Assembly: GCA_938045085.1 (NCBI GenBank)
Contig: CALINZ010000059.1
Span: forward strand, 1-16,196
Reading direction: 5' to 3'
Source of the DNA: an uncultured Collinsella sp.
GTDB lineage: Bacteria; Actinomycetota; Coriobacteriia; Coriobacteriales; Coriobacteriaceae
DNA length: 16,196 bases
Numbering within the stretch: the first letter of the stretch is position 1; each line of letters opens with the position of its first letter. Below the pieces are notes generated by a model. It worked only from the letters and a program-made list of their open reading frames with translations, had not been told where the DNA came from and made no database searches. Shown one piece after another: positions 1 to 6,579 of the stretch. The position numbers were made by a program, and so were the translations under genes.

Positions 1-91
1 CCGGGGTCGACACGCGCAATTTTGCCGCCGCACGCGAGAAGCTTCCCAGCTCCGCGGCGGCCGATATGGCCTCGAGTCGTCGATCGTACAC
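1..91 (-). CDS. LysR-family transcriptional regulator, N-terminal fragment (cut by window edge)
   Basis: Reading leftward from a GTG at 91, the 30 visible codons give VYDRRLEAISAAAELGSFSR followed by AAAKLRVSTP. This is the start of a LysR-type winged helix-turn-helix: the hydrophobic first helix, the GSFSRAA turn and the K-L-x-V-S recognition-helix entry are all typical. The frame stays open to the edge. GGGAG lies 5 bases before the GTG; an in-frame TTG further upstream is a weaker alternative start. LysR proteins commonly sit divergent to the genes they control and respond to a pathway metabolite. This one is divergent from the SDR-MFS-Gfo/Idh unit at 325, so it is the obvious candidate regulator of that unit and of itself. 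The effector domain lies outside the window, so the ligand cannot be guessed. Confidence 0.72.
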   Translation of the reverse strand, partial: MYDRRLEAISAAAELGSFSRAAAKLRVSTP

Positions 92-196
92 GTCAATCTC
101 CCGTTTCCAGACGCATGGCAATGAACTGCCGAAGGGGGTCGTTTTGGCAGGTCGCGCGCTCAATTGAGAAAAAACTGCATCGCACAGTGTAAACCT

Positions 197-210
197 ATGG
201 TTAACGCCAT
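197..210. promoter_or_regulatory. Candidate LysR-type operator in the divergent intergenic region
   Basis: ATGG-TTAACG-CCAT is a short interrupted dyad roughly midway between the LysR GTG (91) and the SDR ATG (325), just upstream of the candidate SDR -35. LysR proteins usually bind short interrupted dyads of the T-N11-A kind in this position. The match is short and could be chance. Confidence 0.25.
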
Positions 211-226
211 TCTAACAAATATGCAA

Positions 227-255
227 TTCACCTGCGCAAATGCAAAGCATACGAT
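227..255 (+). promoter_or_regulatory. Candidate sigma-70-type promoter for the SDR operon
   Basis: TTCACC (227-232) and TACGAT (250-255) are separated by exactly 17 bases, and each matches the sigma-70 consensus at 4 of 6 positions. This would give a leader of about 60 bases containing the hairpin at 272-298. The -35 match is weak, which fits an activator-dependent promoter. Prediction by eye only. Confidence 0.35.
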
Positions 256-271
256 AACCAGCGAAAACCAC

Positions 272-298
272 GTGGGTCGGTTAATGGGAGCGACCCAC
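272..298 (+). promoter_or_regulatory. Leader hairpin upstream of the SDR start
   Basis: GTGGGTCG (272-279) pairs perfectly with CGACCCAC (291-298) across an 11-base loop. The hairpin ends 26 bases before the SDR ATG and 12 bases before its GAAGGGA ribosome site. It has no following T run, so it is not a terminator. It could affect translation or mRNA stability, or be a protein-binding dyad in DNA. Confidence 0.4.
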
Positions 299-324
299 CG
301 GGAGGCACAAGAAGGGAAGTTCCT

Positions 325-1206
325 ATGAGCAACTGGCTTAAGCTCGAGGGCGATGTCTGCGCCGTGACCGGCGCACTCGGCGGTATGGGCGTCGAGATCT
401 GCCGCGAGTTCGCCCGCAACGGCGCCAATGTCGTCCTGCTCGACCTGGACGAGGAGAAGGTCAAGGCCGCAGCCGCCGACCTCGCCGCCGAGTTTGGCAT
501 CCACGCCGAGGGTTACAAGATGAACGCCACCGACGAGGCCGAGGTTCAGGCCGCCGTCGATGCCACCATCGCCGACTTCGGCCGCGTCGACGTTCTCGTC
601 AACACCGCCGGCATCCTGCGCTTCGCCGCCATGGAAGACCTGCCGCTGAGCGACTGGGAGCAGGTGCTCAACGTCAATCTCACCGGCTACTTCATCACCT
701 CGCAGCGCTTTGGTCGCGAGATGATCAAGGCCGGCCAGGGCCGCTTGGTGCACATCTCGACCGTCGCCAGTCACTCCCCCGAGACGTTCTCGGGCGTGTA
801 CAGCTCCACCAAGGCGGGCGTCAACATGATGTCCAAGATGCTCGCCGCCGAGTGGGGCCCCTACGGCGTCCGCTCCAACTGCGTCGAGCCCTGCTTCGTC
901 AAGACCCCCATGTCGGCCAACTTCTACGCCGACCCCGAGGTCGAGAAGAGCCGCAGCCGTCTGATCGCCACGCGTCGCATCGGCGAGGTGAGCGATATCG
1001 CCAACGCCGTCATGTTCCTGGCGTCCACGCGCTCGGACTTCACCACCGGCGACGCCATCAAGGTCGATGGCGGCTTCTCCAACATGATGGGCGACCTCAC
1101 CGCCAAGCCCGGCGGCCGTCGCGCCTATGCCGACAACTACCTTAAGAACAAGGGTGTCGAGCTCTGGTCCGATGAGTCCGGCGTCGCAAAGCCAACTGAC
1201 CAGTAA
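325..1206 (+). CDS. SDR-family NAD(P)-dependent oxidoreductase
   Basis: A 293-aa classical short-chain dehydrogenase/reductase. The Rossmann dinucleotide motif TGALGGMG is at residues 15-22. Asp40 at the end of strand 2 (LLDLD) predicts NAD(H) over NADP(H). NTAG at 93-96 stands for the usual NNAG, Asn118 lies in NVNLTG, and the catalytic Y159-x-x-x-K163 is in YSSTK. The usual catalytic serine, 13 residues before the tyrosine, is Thr146 in HISTVAS. The C-terminus has the conserved VDGGF and then an unusual tail of about 40 residues. GAAGGGA at 311-317 supports the ATG. It is first in a unit with an MFS carrier and a Gfo/Idh/MocA enzyme, which suggests oxidation of an imported polyol, sugar acid or cyclitol. 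The exact substrate is unknown. It does not resemble the Collinsella 7-beta-hydroxysteroid dehydrogenase as I remember it. Confidence 0.88.
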   Translation: MSNWLKLEGDVCAVTGALGGMGVEICREFARNGANVVLLDLDEEKVKAAAADLAAEFGIHAEGYKMNATDEAEVQAAVDATIADFGRVDVLVNTAGILRFAAMEDLPLSDWEQVLNVNLTGYFITSQRFGREMIKAGQGRLVHISTVASHSPETFSGVYSSTKAGVNMMSKMLAAEWGPYGVRSNCVEPCFVKTPMSANFYADPEVEKSRSRLIATRRIGEVSDIANAVMFLASTRSDFTTGDAIKVDGGFSNMMGDLTAKPGGRRAYADNYLKNKGVELWSDESGVAKPTDQ

Positions 1207-1218
1207 ACCAACCTGACA

Positions 1219-1249
1219 GGGAGGCCCCGCGGACACGCCCGCTCCTCCC
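1219..1249 (+). other. Weak GC hairpin between the SDR and MFS genes
   Basis: GGGAGG (1219-1224) can pair with CCTCCC (1244-1249) across a GC-rich 19-base loop. It has no T run. It might stabilise the upstream mRNA end or reduce readthrough within the operon; the stem is short. Confidence 0.25.
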
Positions 1250-1272
1250 CCGTATCGATTAGAAAGAGTCCA

Positions 1273-2529
1273 ATGGCTTCCACCAACTCCAACAAGGGTC
1301 GCGCCGTCGTGCTTTCCGCCGCGTGCGTCACCATGTTCTTCATCAGCTCCATCGCGCTGTATTCCGTCGTGAGCAAGAACCTGCTCGCCGTCTACCCCGA
1401 GTGGTCCAGCGCTCTTACCTGGGCCTTCCCCGTCTTCCAGACCATCATGGCCGTGACGGGCATCTTCGCCGGCCGCATCTCCGATAAAATCGGCCCCCGC
1501 AACGTCGTGATCGCCGCCGCCGCGTGCTACGGCCTGGGCTGGTTCATGTCCGGCACCGTCACCGAGCCGTGGCAGTTCTACCTGTGGTTCTCGCTCGTCG
1601 CCGCCATCGGCAACGGCCTGGGCTACAACCCCGCGCTCACCACCGGCCAAAAGTGGTTCATCGACAAGAAGGGTCTCGCCTCCGGCATCACCCTGGCCGC
1701 TTCGACCGCCGGTCCCGCCGTGCTGTCCCCGGTGCTCGCCTCGCTGCTCATCCCGAGCCTGGGCATCTTTGGCGCCCTTAAGGCGCTCGGCGTCATCTTC
1801 TTTGTGACGATCGCCGCCTCCGCCCTGTTCCTGAAGGCCCCCGAGGCCGGTTGGCTGCCCGAGGGCTTCGAGGCCCCCAAGGGCGGCGCGCACGCTGGCA
1901 CCTTCGGCGACCTCACCCCGGGCGAGATGGTCAAGACCCCGCGCTTCTGGGTCCTCATCGTCACCTTCGCCTTTGCCGCCACCGCGGGCACCCTGCTCGT
2001 GGGCAAGGTTGCCTCCATCGCCGCCGTTCAGCTCTTCGCCGACCCCACGAGCGCCGCGGCCGTCGCCCTCGGCGGTGTGGTGGTCTCCGTCAACACCTGC
2101 GCCAACCTGGTCGGCCGTCTGTCCTTTGGCCAGATCATCGACAAGCTCGGCGCCTATAAGTCGCTGCTCATCAGCCTTGTCGTCACCATCGTCGCACTCG
2201 TCATCATGTCGATGAGCTTTACGCAGGCCATGTTCTTTGTGGCGCTCGCTCTGCTCGGCTTTAGCTTTGGCGCTCTGCTCGTCATCTACCCGCCGCTCAC
2301 CGGTGGCGCCTTTGGCACCAGTAACATCGGCGTCAACTACGGCATCATGTTTTTGGGTTATGCCGCTTCCACCTGGATCAGCCAGCCCATCACCGCCGTG
2401 CTGTATCACGCCGAGGCCGGCAGCGCCGCCTACCAGCAGTCCTTCTACGGCGCCATTGTGATCGCCGCCATCGCCGTCGTGCTCACCGTCTACATGATGG
2501 TCTCCGACAGCAAGAAGAAGTCCGCCTAG
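1273..2529 (+). CDS. MFS transporter, OFA (oxalate/formate antiporter-like) type
   Basis: A 418-aa major facilitator with about 12 membrane segments. The MFS signature after helix 2 reads GRISDKIGPR, and the matching one after helix 8 reads GQIIDKLGAY. The segment KKGLASGITLAASTAGPAVL around helices 4-5, and the central loop FLKAPEAGWLPEGFEAP, resemble the OFA branch of organic-anion exchangers and related carriers. The central loop is soluble and the C-terminus is a short lysine-rich tail. The start is ATG at 1273 with a modest AAAGAG site upstream. It lies 66 bases after the SDR and 69 before the Gfo/Idh gene on the same strand, so it probably imports or exchanges their substrate. Monocarboxylates or sugar acids are plausible cargo, but specificity is not readable here. 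Confidence 0.88.
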   Translation: MASTNSNKGRAVVLSAACVTMFFISSIALYSVVSKNLLAVYPEWSSALTWAFPVFQTIMAVTGIFAGRISDKIGPRNVVIAAAACYGLGWFMSGTVTEPWQFYLWFSLVAAIGNGLGYNPALTTGQKWFIDKKGLASGITLAASTAGPAVLSPVLASLLIPSLGIFGALKALGVIFFVTIAASALFLKAPEAGWLPEGFEAPKGGAHAGTFGDLTPGEMVKTPRFWVLIVTFAFAATAGTLLVGKVASIAAVQLFADPTSAAAVALGGVVVSVNTCANLVGRLSFGQIIDKLGAYKSLLISLVVTIVALVIMSMSFTQAMFFVALALLGFSFGALLVIYPPLTGGAFGTSNIGVNYGIMFLGYAASTWISQPITAVLYHAEAGSAAYQQSFYGAIVIAAIAVVLTVYMMVSDSKKKSA

Positions 2530-2537
2530 TTTTACCG

Positions 2538-2568
2538 ATGCGACAAAGGGACAGCCCCTTTGTCGCAT
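2538..2568. repeat. REP-like hairpin A with GGGACAG core, inside the operon
   Basis: Perfect 13-bp arms, ATGCGACAAAGGG (2538-2550) and CCCTTTGTCGCAT (2556-2568), flank the loop ACAGC. The core GGGACAG recurs in the hairpins at 13416 and 15915 (complement strand), whose outer arms have different sequences. It lies 8 bases after the MFS stop. A T run is absent, so it should act as an mRNA end stabiliser or partial attenuator rather than a full terminator. Confidence 0.7.
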
Positions 2569-2598
2569 TCCACCGGTCACCAGTATTAAGGAGTCGAA

Positions 2599-3639
2599 AT
2601 GTCTGAGCTCAACCCCGTCCGCATTGCCGTTATCGGCGCCGGCGCCATGGGCCGCAACCACATCCGCTTTGTCACCGAGGAGCCCGAGGCCGAGCTCGTC
2701 GCCATCGCCGACGCCTTTGAGGGCGCCCGCGCCACGGCCGAGGCCGCCGGCGTGCCGTTTTACACCGATCCCGCTCAGATGATGGACGAGGTCAAGCCCG
2801 AGGCCGTCATTATCGCCACCCCCAACGACCTGCACCTGGGCGTTGCCCGCGAGGCTGTAAAGCGCAACATCGTGCCGCTGGTCGAAAAGCCGATCTCCAA
2901 CGACCTGGAGGATGCCCAGGCCTTCGCTGCCGAGGCCGAGACCGCCGGCGTGCCCGTGCTCGTGGGTCAGCACCGTCGCCACAACCCCTTCGTCAACAAG
3001 GCCAAGGAGATCATCGAGTCTGGCGAGCTGGGCAAGCTCACCGTGTCGAGCTTCCACTACATGATCTATAAGAATGACGAGTACTTCGACGTCGAGTGGC
3101 GCCGCAAGAAGGGCGCCGGCCCGATCCTAGTCAACCTGGTGCACGACGTCGACCTGCTCCGCTACCTGCTGGGCGAGCCCGTTGCCGTCCAGGGTATGCA
3201 GTCCAGCGCCGCCCGCGGTTTTGAGACCGAGGACTCCGCCGTGGTCAACGTCCGTTTTGCCGATGGCGCGCTTGCGAGCATGACCATCTCCGACGCCACC
3301 GCCAGCCCCTGGAACTGGGAGGCAACCGCTCGCGAGGATCCGCAGTACCGCCCCTTCGACGCCGACGCCTACTTTATCGGCGGCACTAAGGGCGCCCTGT
3401 CGCTGCCCCGCCTGCACCAGTTCTCCTACGACGGCGCCTCTAACTGGCACAAGCCGCTGGAGATGGAGATTCCGGCCGTCGACCCGGCGCTGCCGCACAA
3501 GATGCAGCTCAAGCACTTTGTGAAGGTTGTCCGCCGCGAGGCCGAGCCCGTCGTGACCCCCGCCGACAACGTCAAGACGCTCACGCTTCTCAACGCCATC
3601 AAGGAGGCCGCCGAGACCGGCCAGCTCGTCGAGCTGTAA
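2599..3639 (+). CDS. Gfo/Idh/MocA-family oxidoreductase
   Basis: A 346-aa two-domain NAD(P)-dependent oxidoreductase of the family that includes inositol 2-dehydrogenase and glucose-fructose oxidoreductase. The nucleotide fold begins with RIAVIGAGAMG (glycine motif 13-18). Asp38 at the strand-2 end fits NAD preference, ATPNDLH is at 73-79, and the diagnostic EKP is at 96-98. In the C-terminal domain GAGPILVNLVHDVDLLRYLLG carries the family histidine, His182, with Asp185 after it; these are the usual catalytic positions. AAGGAG (2589-2594) is 4-5 bases before the ATG. As last gene of the SDR-MFS unit it probably carries out the second redox step on the same imported compound. The substrate (sugar, cyclitol or sugar acid) is not evident from sequence. 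Confidence 0.88.
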   Translation: MSELNPVRIAVIGAGAMGRNHIRFVTEEPEAELVAIADAFEGARATAEAAGVPFYTDPAQMMDEVKPEAVIIATPNDLHLGVAREAVKRNIVPLVEKPISNDLEDAQAFAAEAETAGVPVLVGQHRRHNPFVNKAKEIIESGELGKLTVSSFHYMIYKNDEYFDVEWRRKKGAGPILVNLVHDVDLLRYLLGEPVAVQGMQSSAARGFETEDSAVVNVRFADGALASMTISDATASPWNWEATAREDPQYRPFDADAYFIGGTKGALSLPRLHQFSYDGASNWHKPLEMEIPAVDPALPHKMQLKHFVKVVRREAEPVVTPADNVKTLTLLNAIKEAAETGQLVEL

Positions 3640-3713
3640 TGCCTTAAGAGCGACCGCGGCAGAAATCCCATGCCGAGCCCCTTCGGTCCGCCACCAACAA
3701 GCCCCTCTTCTTT

Positions 3714-3748
3714 GCCCCGCGTGCAGCCTCCTGCCCGCGGGGCCTTTT
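3714..3748 (+). terminator. Intrinsic terminator of the SDR-MFS-Gfo/Idh operon
   Basis: GCCCCGCG (3714-3721) pairs perfectly with CGCGGGGC (3736-3743), with a further GCAG/CTGC stem inside, followed by CTTTT. It lies about 75 bases after the Gfo/Idh stop and before any downstream gene. Confidence 0.85.
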
Positions 3749-3803
3749 GCTACCTTGCCGACGATTTTTCAGAAGCGGGGACTATTTTGCGCCTCAGCTT
3801 GGT

Positions 3804-3820
3804 TCGTTCGCCACGAACGA
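3804..3820. promoter_or_regulatory. Short perfect dyad, possible operator
   Basis: TCGTTCG (3804-3810) and CGAACGA (3814-3820) are perfect inverted arms with a 3-base centre. The dyad abuts the left copy of the ~54-bp inverted element. It looks like a protein-binding site or a tight hairpin; no target protein is known. Confidence 0.3.
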
Positions 3821-3968
3821 GCCTATCTACTACGTTTAGCCAACCACCCTCAACCATACCGAATTTCGCGAAATAAAAACCGCAGGTAAACGGCTTGCCG
3901 ATTTTCGGAAAACTTAGGTATGGTCAGCCCCTACGGGTAAAACGTAGTAGATAGGCCATTTTCGTGGC
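3811..3968. repeat. Two inverted copies of a ~54-bp intergenic element
   Basis: Left copy 3811-3863 and right copy 3914-3968 (complement) share, in order: GCCACGAA, then GCCTATCTACTACGTTT (17 of 17 identical; 3821-3837 and complement 3940-3956), then exactly 15 variable bases, then ACCATACC (3853-3860 and complement 3917-3924), then AA. Blocks and spacing are conserved while the 15-base spacer is not, which suggests protein-binding or repeat-element constraint rather than simple hairpin pairing. The pair lies between the operon terminator and tex. Confidence 0.75.
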
Positions 3969-4050
3969 GCGGCCCCAAAACAGCCTTTTGGGACGGGTGG
4001 TATCCTTGGTAGCCCTGTGCTGCAAACGCACCTTAAACGCAAGGAGTCCC

Positions 4051-6198
4051 ATGAATCTTATCGCCCAGCTTGCCCACGAGCTCAACCTTAAGGCCGCCAA
4101 CATCGAGGCGACCGTTAAGCTCATCGACGAGGGCAACACCATTCCCTTTATCTCGCGCTACCGCAAGGAAGCCACGGGCGGCATGGACGACGTCGCCCTG
4201 CGCGCGCTCGACGAGCGCCTGTCCTACCTGCGCAATCTTGAGCAGCGTAAAGAGGACGTCATCCTGCTCATCGACGCCCAGGGCAAACTCACGCCCGAAC
4301 TCGAGCAGCAGATTCGCGAGGCCACGCAGCTCCAGCGTGTCGAGGACCTCTACAAGCCCTACCGCAAAAAGCGCATGACTCGCGCGCAGAAGGCCCGCGA
4401 GGCCGGACTGGAGCCGCTCGCCAACATGATCATCATGCAGGCCTCGGCCAAGGGCAGTGCGCTCGACGCCGCCGCAGCATACGTCAATGAGGAGGCCGGC
4501 TTCGACACGCCCGAAAAGGCGCTCGCCGGCGCCGCCGACATCGTGGCCGAGACGGTAGCCGAGGACCCGGAGAACGTCGCCGATCTGCGCGCCTTTACGC
4601 AAAACACCGCCGACATCGTCGTCGAGGCCACCGACCCCACCGAGAAGACCCCCTACGAGCCCTACTACAACTTTGACGAGCCGCTGCGCCGTATACCCAA
4701 CCACCGCGTGCTGGCTATCGACCGCGGTGAGCGCGAGGGCAAGCTCCGCGTGCGCATGAACGTCGACGCCGCTGCCGCCACGGCACGCCTCGGCAGCCGT
4801 TGGCCCCGACGCCAGGGCGTGTTTGCTCCCATCTTCGATGCCGCCATCGCTGACGGTTACAAGCGCCTCATGGCCCCCTCGCTGGAGCGCGAGGCCCGCG
4901 CCAAACTCACCGTCCGCGCGCAGACCGAGGCCATCAATGTCTTTGCCAAGAATCTCGAGGGCCTGCTCTCGGCACGCCCCGTGCGCGGCGCCCGTGTGCT
5001 CGCGCTCGATCCGGGCTACCGCACCGGCTGCAAGGTCGCCGTCATGGACGAGACCGGCAAGCTGCTCGACCACGGCGTGGTCTACCCCACCAAGCCGCGC
5101 CACGACGTCGCCGGCACCAAGCGCGAGCTCGCCCGCCTCGTCAAGAAGGACGGCGTCAACACCATCGTCATCGGCAATGGCACCGCCAGCCGCGAGACCG
5201 AGGAAGTCGTCTCGGAGTTCATCGCCGAGCAGGCGCCTGAGCTGCGATACACCATCGTCAACGAGGCCGGCGCATCGGTGTACTCCGCCTCCGAGCTCGC
5301 CAGCCAGGAGTATCCCGACCTGGACGTCACCGTGCGTGGCGCCATGAGCCTGGGCCGCCGCCTGCAGGACCCGCTGGCAGAGCTCGTCAAGATCCCGCCC
5401 CAGTCCATCGGCGTGGGCCAGTACCAGCACGACCTTGACCAGACCGAGCTTTCGCGCACCCTGGGCCACGTGGTTGAGGACGTCGTCAACCGCGTGGGCG
5501 TCGACGTAAACACCGCGAGCGCGAGCCTGCTGGGATACGTATCGGGCATCACGCCGAGCGTGGCCAAAAACATCGTGGCCTACCGCGAGGAAAACGGCGC
5601 CTTTACCGATCGCCGCCAGCTCAAGAAGGTCCCCAAGCTGGGACCCAAGGCATATCTCAACGCCGCGGGCTTCCTGCGCATTAGCGGCGGCAGGAACCCA
5701 CTCGACGCGACAAGCGTCCACCCCGAGAGCTACGAGGTGGCCACGTCCGTCCTAGAACGCGCCGGCGTTAAAGCAAGCGAGCTCAGCCGCGGCGGCGTGC
5801 CCGACATCGAGCGCCGCCTGGGCAGCATCTCGGCGCTGGCAAGCGACCTGAACTGCGGCACCCTCACGCTCATCGACATCGTTAACGAGCTCAAGAAGCC
5901 CGGTCGCGACCCGCGCGATGACGCGCCCGAGGTGGTCTTTAGCCGCTCGGCGCTTTCCATCGACGACCTGGAACCCGGCATGGAGCTCAAGGGCACGGTG
6001 CGCAACGTCGTGGACTTTGGCGCCTTCGTCGACGTGGGCGTGCACCAGGACGGCCTCGTGCATATCTCCAAGCTGGCCAATCGCTTTGTCAAGCACCCGA
6101 GCGACGTGGTGCGCGTCGGCGACACGGTCAAGGTGTGGGTAGAAAAGGTCGATCGCGACCGCAAGAAGATCTCGCTCACCATGGTGCAGGGAAAGTAA
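4051..6198 (+). CDS. tex: Tex-family RNA-binding transcription accessory protein
   Basis: A 715-aa Tex protein, close to the usual length (about 720-775). Visible parts in order: the N-terminal helical region with the family signature FISRYRKEATGGMDD near residues 34-50 and VEDLYKPYRKKRMTRAQKAR near 95-115; a YqgF/RuvC-like domain starting RVLALDPGYRTGCKVA near 317; tandem helix-hairpin-helix around 480-560 (NTASASLLGYVSGI and FTDRRQLKKVPKLGPKAY); and a C-terminal S1 RNA-binding domain near 643-713 (GTVRNVVDFGAFVDVGVHQD, LVHISKLA). Tex binds RNA and associates with the transcription machinery; it acts in the cytoplasm. AAGGAG at 4041-4046, 4 bases before ATG 4051, fixes the start. The frame is open back to a GTG at 3964, but that extension lacks Tex-like sequence. 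It stands alone, with its own upstream gap. Confidence 0.95.
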   Translation: MNLIAQLAHELNLKAANIEATVKLIDEGNTIPFISRYRKEATGGMDDVALRALDERLSYLRNLEQRKEDVILLIDAQGKLTPELEQQIREATQLQRVEDLYKPYRKKRMTRAQKAREAGLEPLANMIIMQASAKGSALDAAAAYVNEEAGFDTPEKALAGAADIVAETVAEDPENVADLRAFTQNTADIVVEATDPTEKTPYEPYYNFDEPLRRIPNHRVLAIDRGEREGKLRVRMNVDAAAATARLGSRWPRRQGVFAPIFDAAIADGYKRLMAPSLEREARAKLTVRAQTEAINVFAKNLEGLLSARPVRGARVLALDPGYRTGCKVAVMDETGKLLDHGVVYPTKPRHDVAGTKRELARLVKKDGVNTIVIGNGTASRETEEVVSEFIAEQAPELRYTIVNEAGASVYSASELASQEYPDLDVTVRGAMSLGRRLQDPLAELVKIPPQSIGVGQYQHDLDQTELSRTLGHVVEDVVNRVGVDVNTASASLLGYVSGITPSVAKNIVAYREENGAFTDRRQLKKVPKLGPKAYLNAAGFLRISGGRNPLDATSVHPESYEVATSVLERAGVKASELSRGGVPDIERRLGSISALASDLNCGTLTLIDIVNELKKPGRDPRDDAPEVVFSRSALSIDDLEPGMELKGTVRNVVDFGAFVDVGVHQDGLVHISKLANRFVKHPSDVVRVGDTVKVWVEKVDRDRKKISLTMVQGK

Positions 6199-6207
6199 AC
6201 CGCCAAA

Positions 6208-6423
6208 GCAAAGGTACCCCCTGTAGCGATGTGCAAAATCGCGAGTATTCTGCAAATTCCACCGTTCCGGATGCCCCTCAGAGACGAAAAAGCAAAAAAC
6301 AGCCCCCGTTTTAGCGTCGTCAGAGCCAAAACGGGGGCCGTTCCATGCTTCGGTCAACTGATAAAGACCTTTACCTTGCTGAATACTCTCAATTTTGCAC
6401 GGCGCAGGCGGGGGTACCTTTGC
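6208..6423. repeat. Inverted-repeat element (48-bp arms) enclosing a terminator
   Basis: Arms 6208-6255 and 6376-6423 (complement) match at 39 of 48 positions without gaps. The conserved blocks are GCAAAGGTACCCCC (14 of 14), GTGCAAAAT (9 of 9) and GAGTATTC (8 of 8); the 9 bases after the first block mostly differ. The 120 bases between the arms carry a terminator-like stem. It lies between convergent tex and transaldolase, 9 bases after the tex stop. It contains no transposase, so it is either a MITE-like unit or a long RNA stem ending both transcripts. Confidence 0.75.
6294..6338 (-). terminator. Intrinsic terminator, minus-strand direction (transaldolase transcript)
   Basis: GCCCCCGTTTTAGC (6302-6315) and GCCAAAACGGGGGC (6325-6338) form a 14-bp stem with one mismatch. 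On the minus strand it is followed by TGTTTTTT (complement of 6294-6301). In the plus direction the stem is followed only by CGTTCC, so termination of tex here would be weaker. Confidence 0.75.
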
Positions 6424-6477
6424 CCACGGCAGGATATGGAAGCCAATCGCCAACTTGCTGGCAAGCTCGTGCCGGCA
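6424..6477 (-). pseudogene. Relic of a transaldolase C-terminus
   Basis: The 16 bases at 6426-6441 (ACGGCAGGATATGGAA) recur exactly at 6582-6597, the 3' end of the intact transaldolase. Read on the minus strand, the relic gives RHELASKLAIGFHILP against RGFAKDIAALGFHILP in the gene. The shared tail is GFHILP, with I/L and A matches before it, but the stop codon TAG is TGG here. Similarity fades upstream into the palindrome at 6478. It is best read as the last ~16 codons of a lost or rearranged second transaldolase, or a partial tandem duplication. Confidence 0.5.
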
Positions 6478-6549
6478 GCCCCGGCCTTTCCTTTGCCTAG
6501 CGCGACCCTCGCGGAGCGCGTGAGCGATAGGGAAAGGAAAGGCCGGGGC
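6478..6549. repeat. Large palindrome with 26-bp arms
   Basis: Arms 6478-6503 and 6524-6549 pair at 24 of 26 positions around a 20-base centre. The outer 17 bases, GCCCCGGCCTTTCCTTT, pair perfectly. It lies 30 bases after the transaldolase stop, between that gene and the relic of its tail. Neither side has a T run, so it is not a classic intrinsic terminator. It could be a bidirectional mRNA-end structure or a non-autonomous palindromic element. Confidence 0.7.
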
Positions 6550-6579
6550 GAACAGCCCACGGTACAGTCGGTGTTCGCG

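Larger units (their letters stand above)
3640..4050. other. 411-bp intergenic region before tex
   Basis: No convincing gene lies here. It holds, in order, a terminator (3714-3748), a 7-bp-arm dyad (3804-3820), two inverted copies of a ~54-bp element (3811-3863 and 3914-3968), a hairpin CCCAAAA/TTTTGGG (3974-3992) and the tex ribosome site. The part between the inverted copies (3864-3913) is AT-richer than the flanking genes. Confidence 0.7.

Noticed and set aside
325..1206. Identification of the SDR as a bile-acid hydroxysteroid dehydrogenase, known from Collinsella
   Set aside because: The N-terminus, length and tail differ from the Collinsella 7-beta enzyme I know, and the MFS plus Gfo/Idh neighbours point to small polar substrates.
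160..3057. A 965-codon open frame on the minus strand
   Set aside because: It is the antisense of the SDR, MFS and Gfo/Idh genes, rich in Gly, Asp, Val and His as expected from the complement of GC-biased codons, with no domain sense.
3670..3876. 68-codon plus-strand frame after the Gfo/Idh gene
   Set aside because: It crosses the operon terminator and the inverted element, has no ribosome site and is proline/serine-rich noise.
5752..6453. Minus-strand frame beginning MAIGFHILP
   Set aside because: The start lies in the transaldolase relic and the rest is antisense to tex; only the first few residues are meaningful, as a duplication trace.
6478..6549. Palindrome as a simple intrinsic terminator
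   Set aside because: No T run follows on either strand, and a better minus-strand terminator lies further on at 6294-6338.
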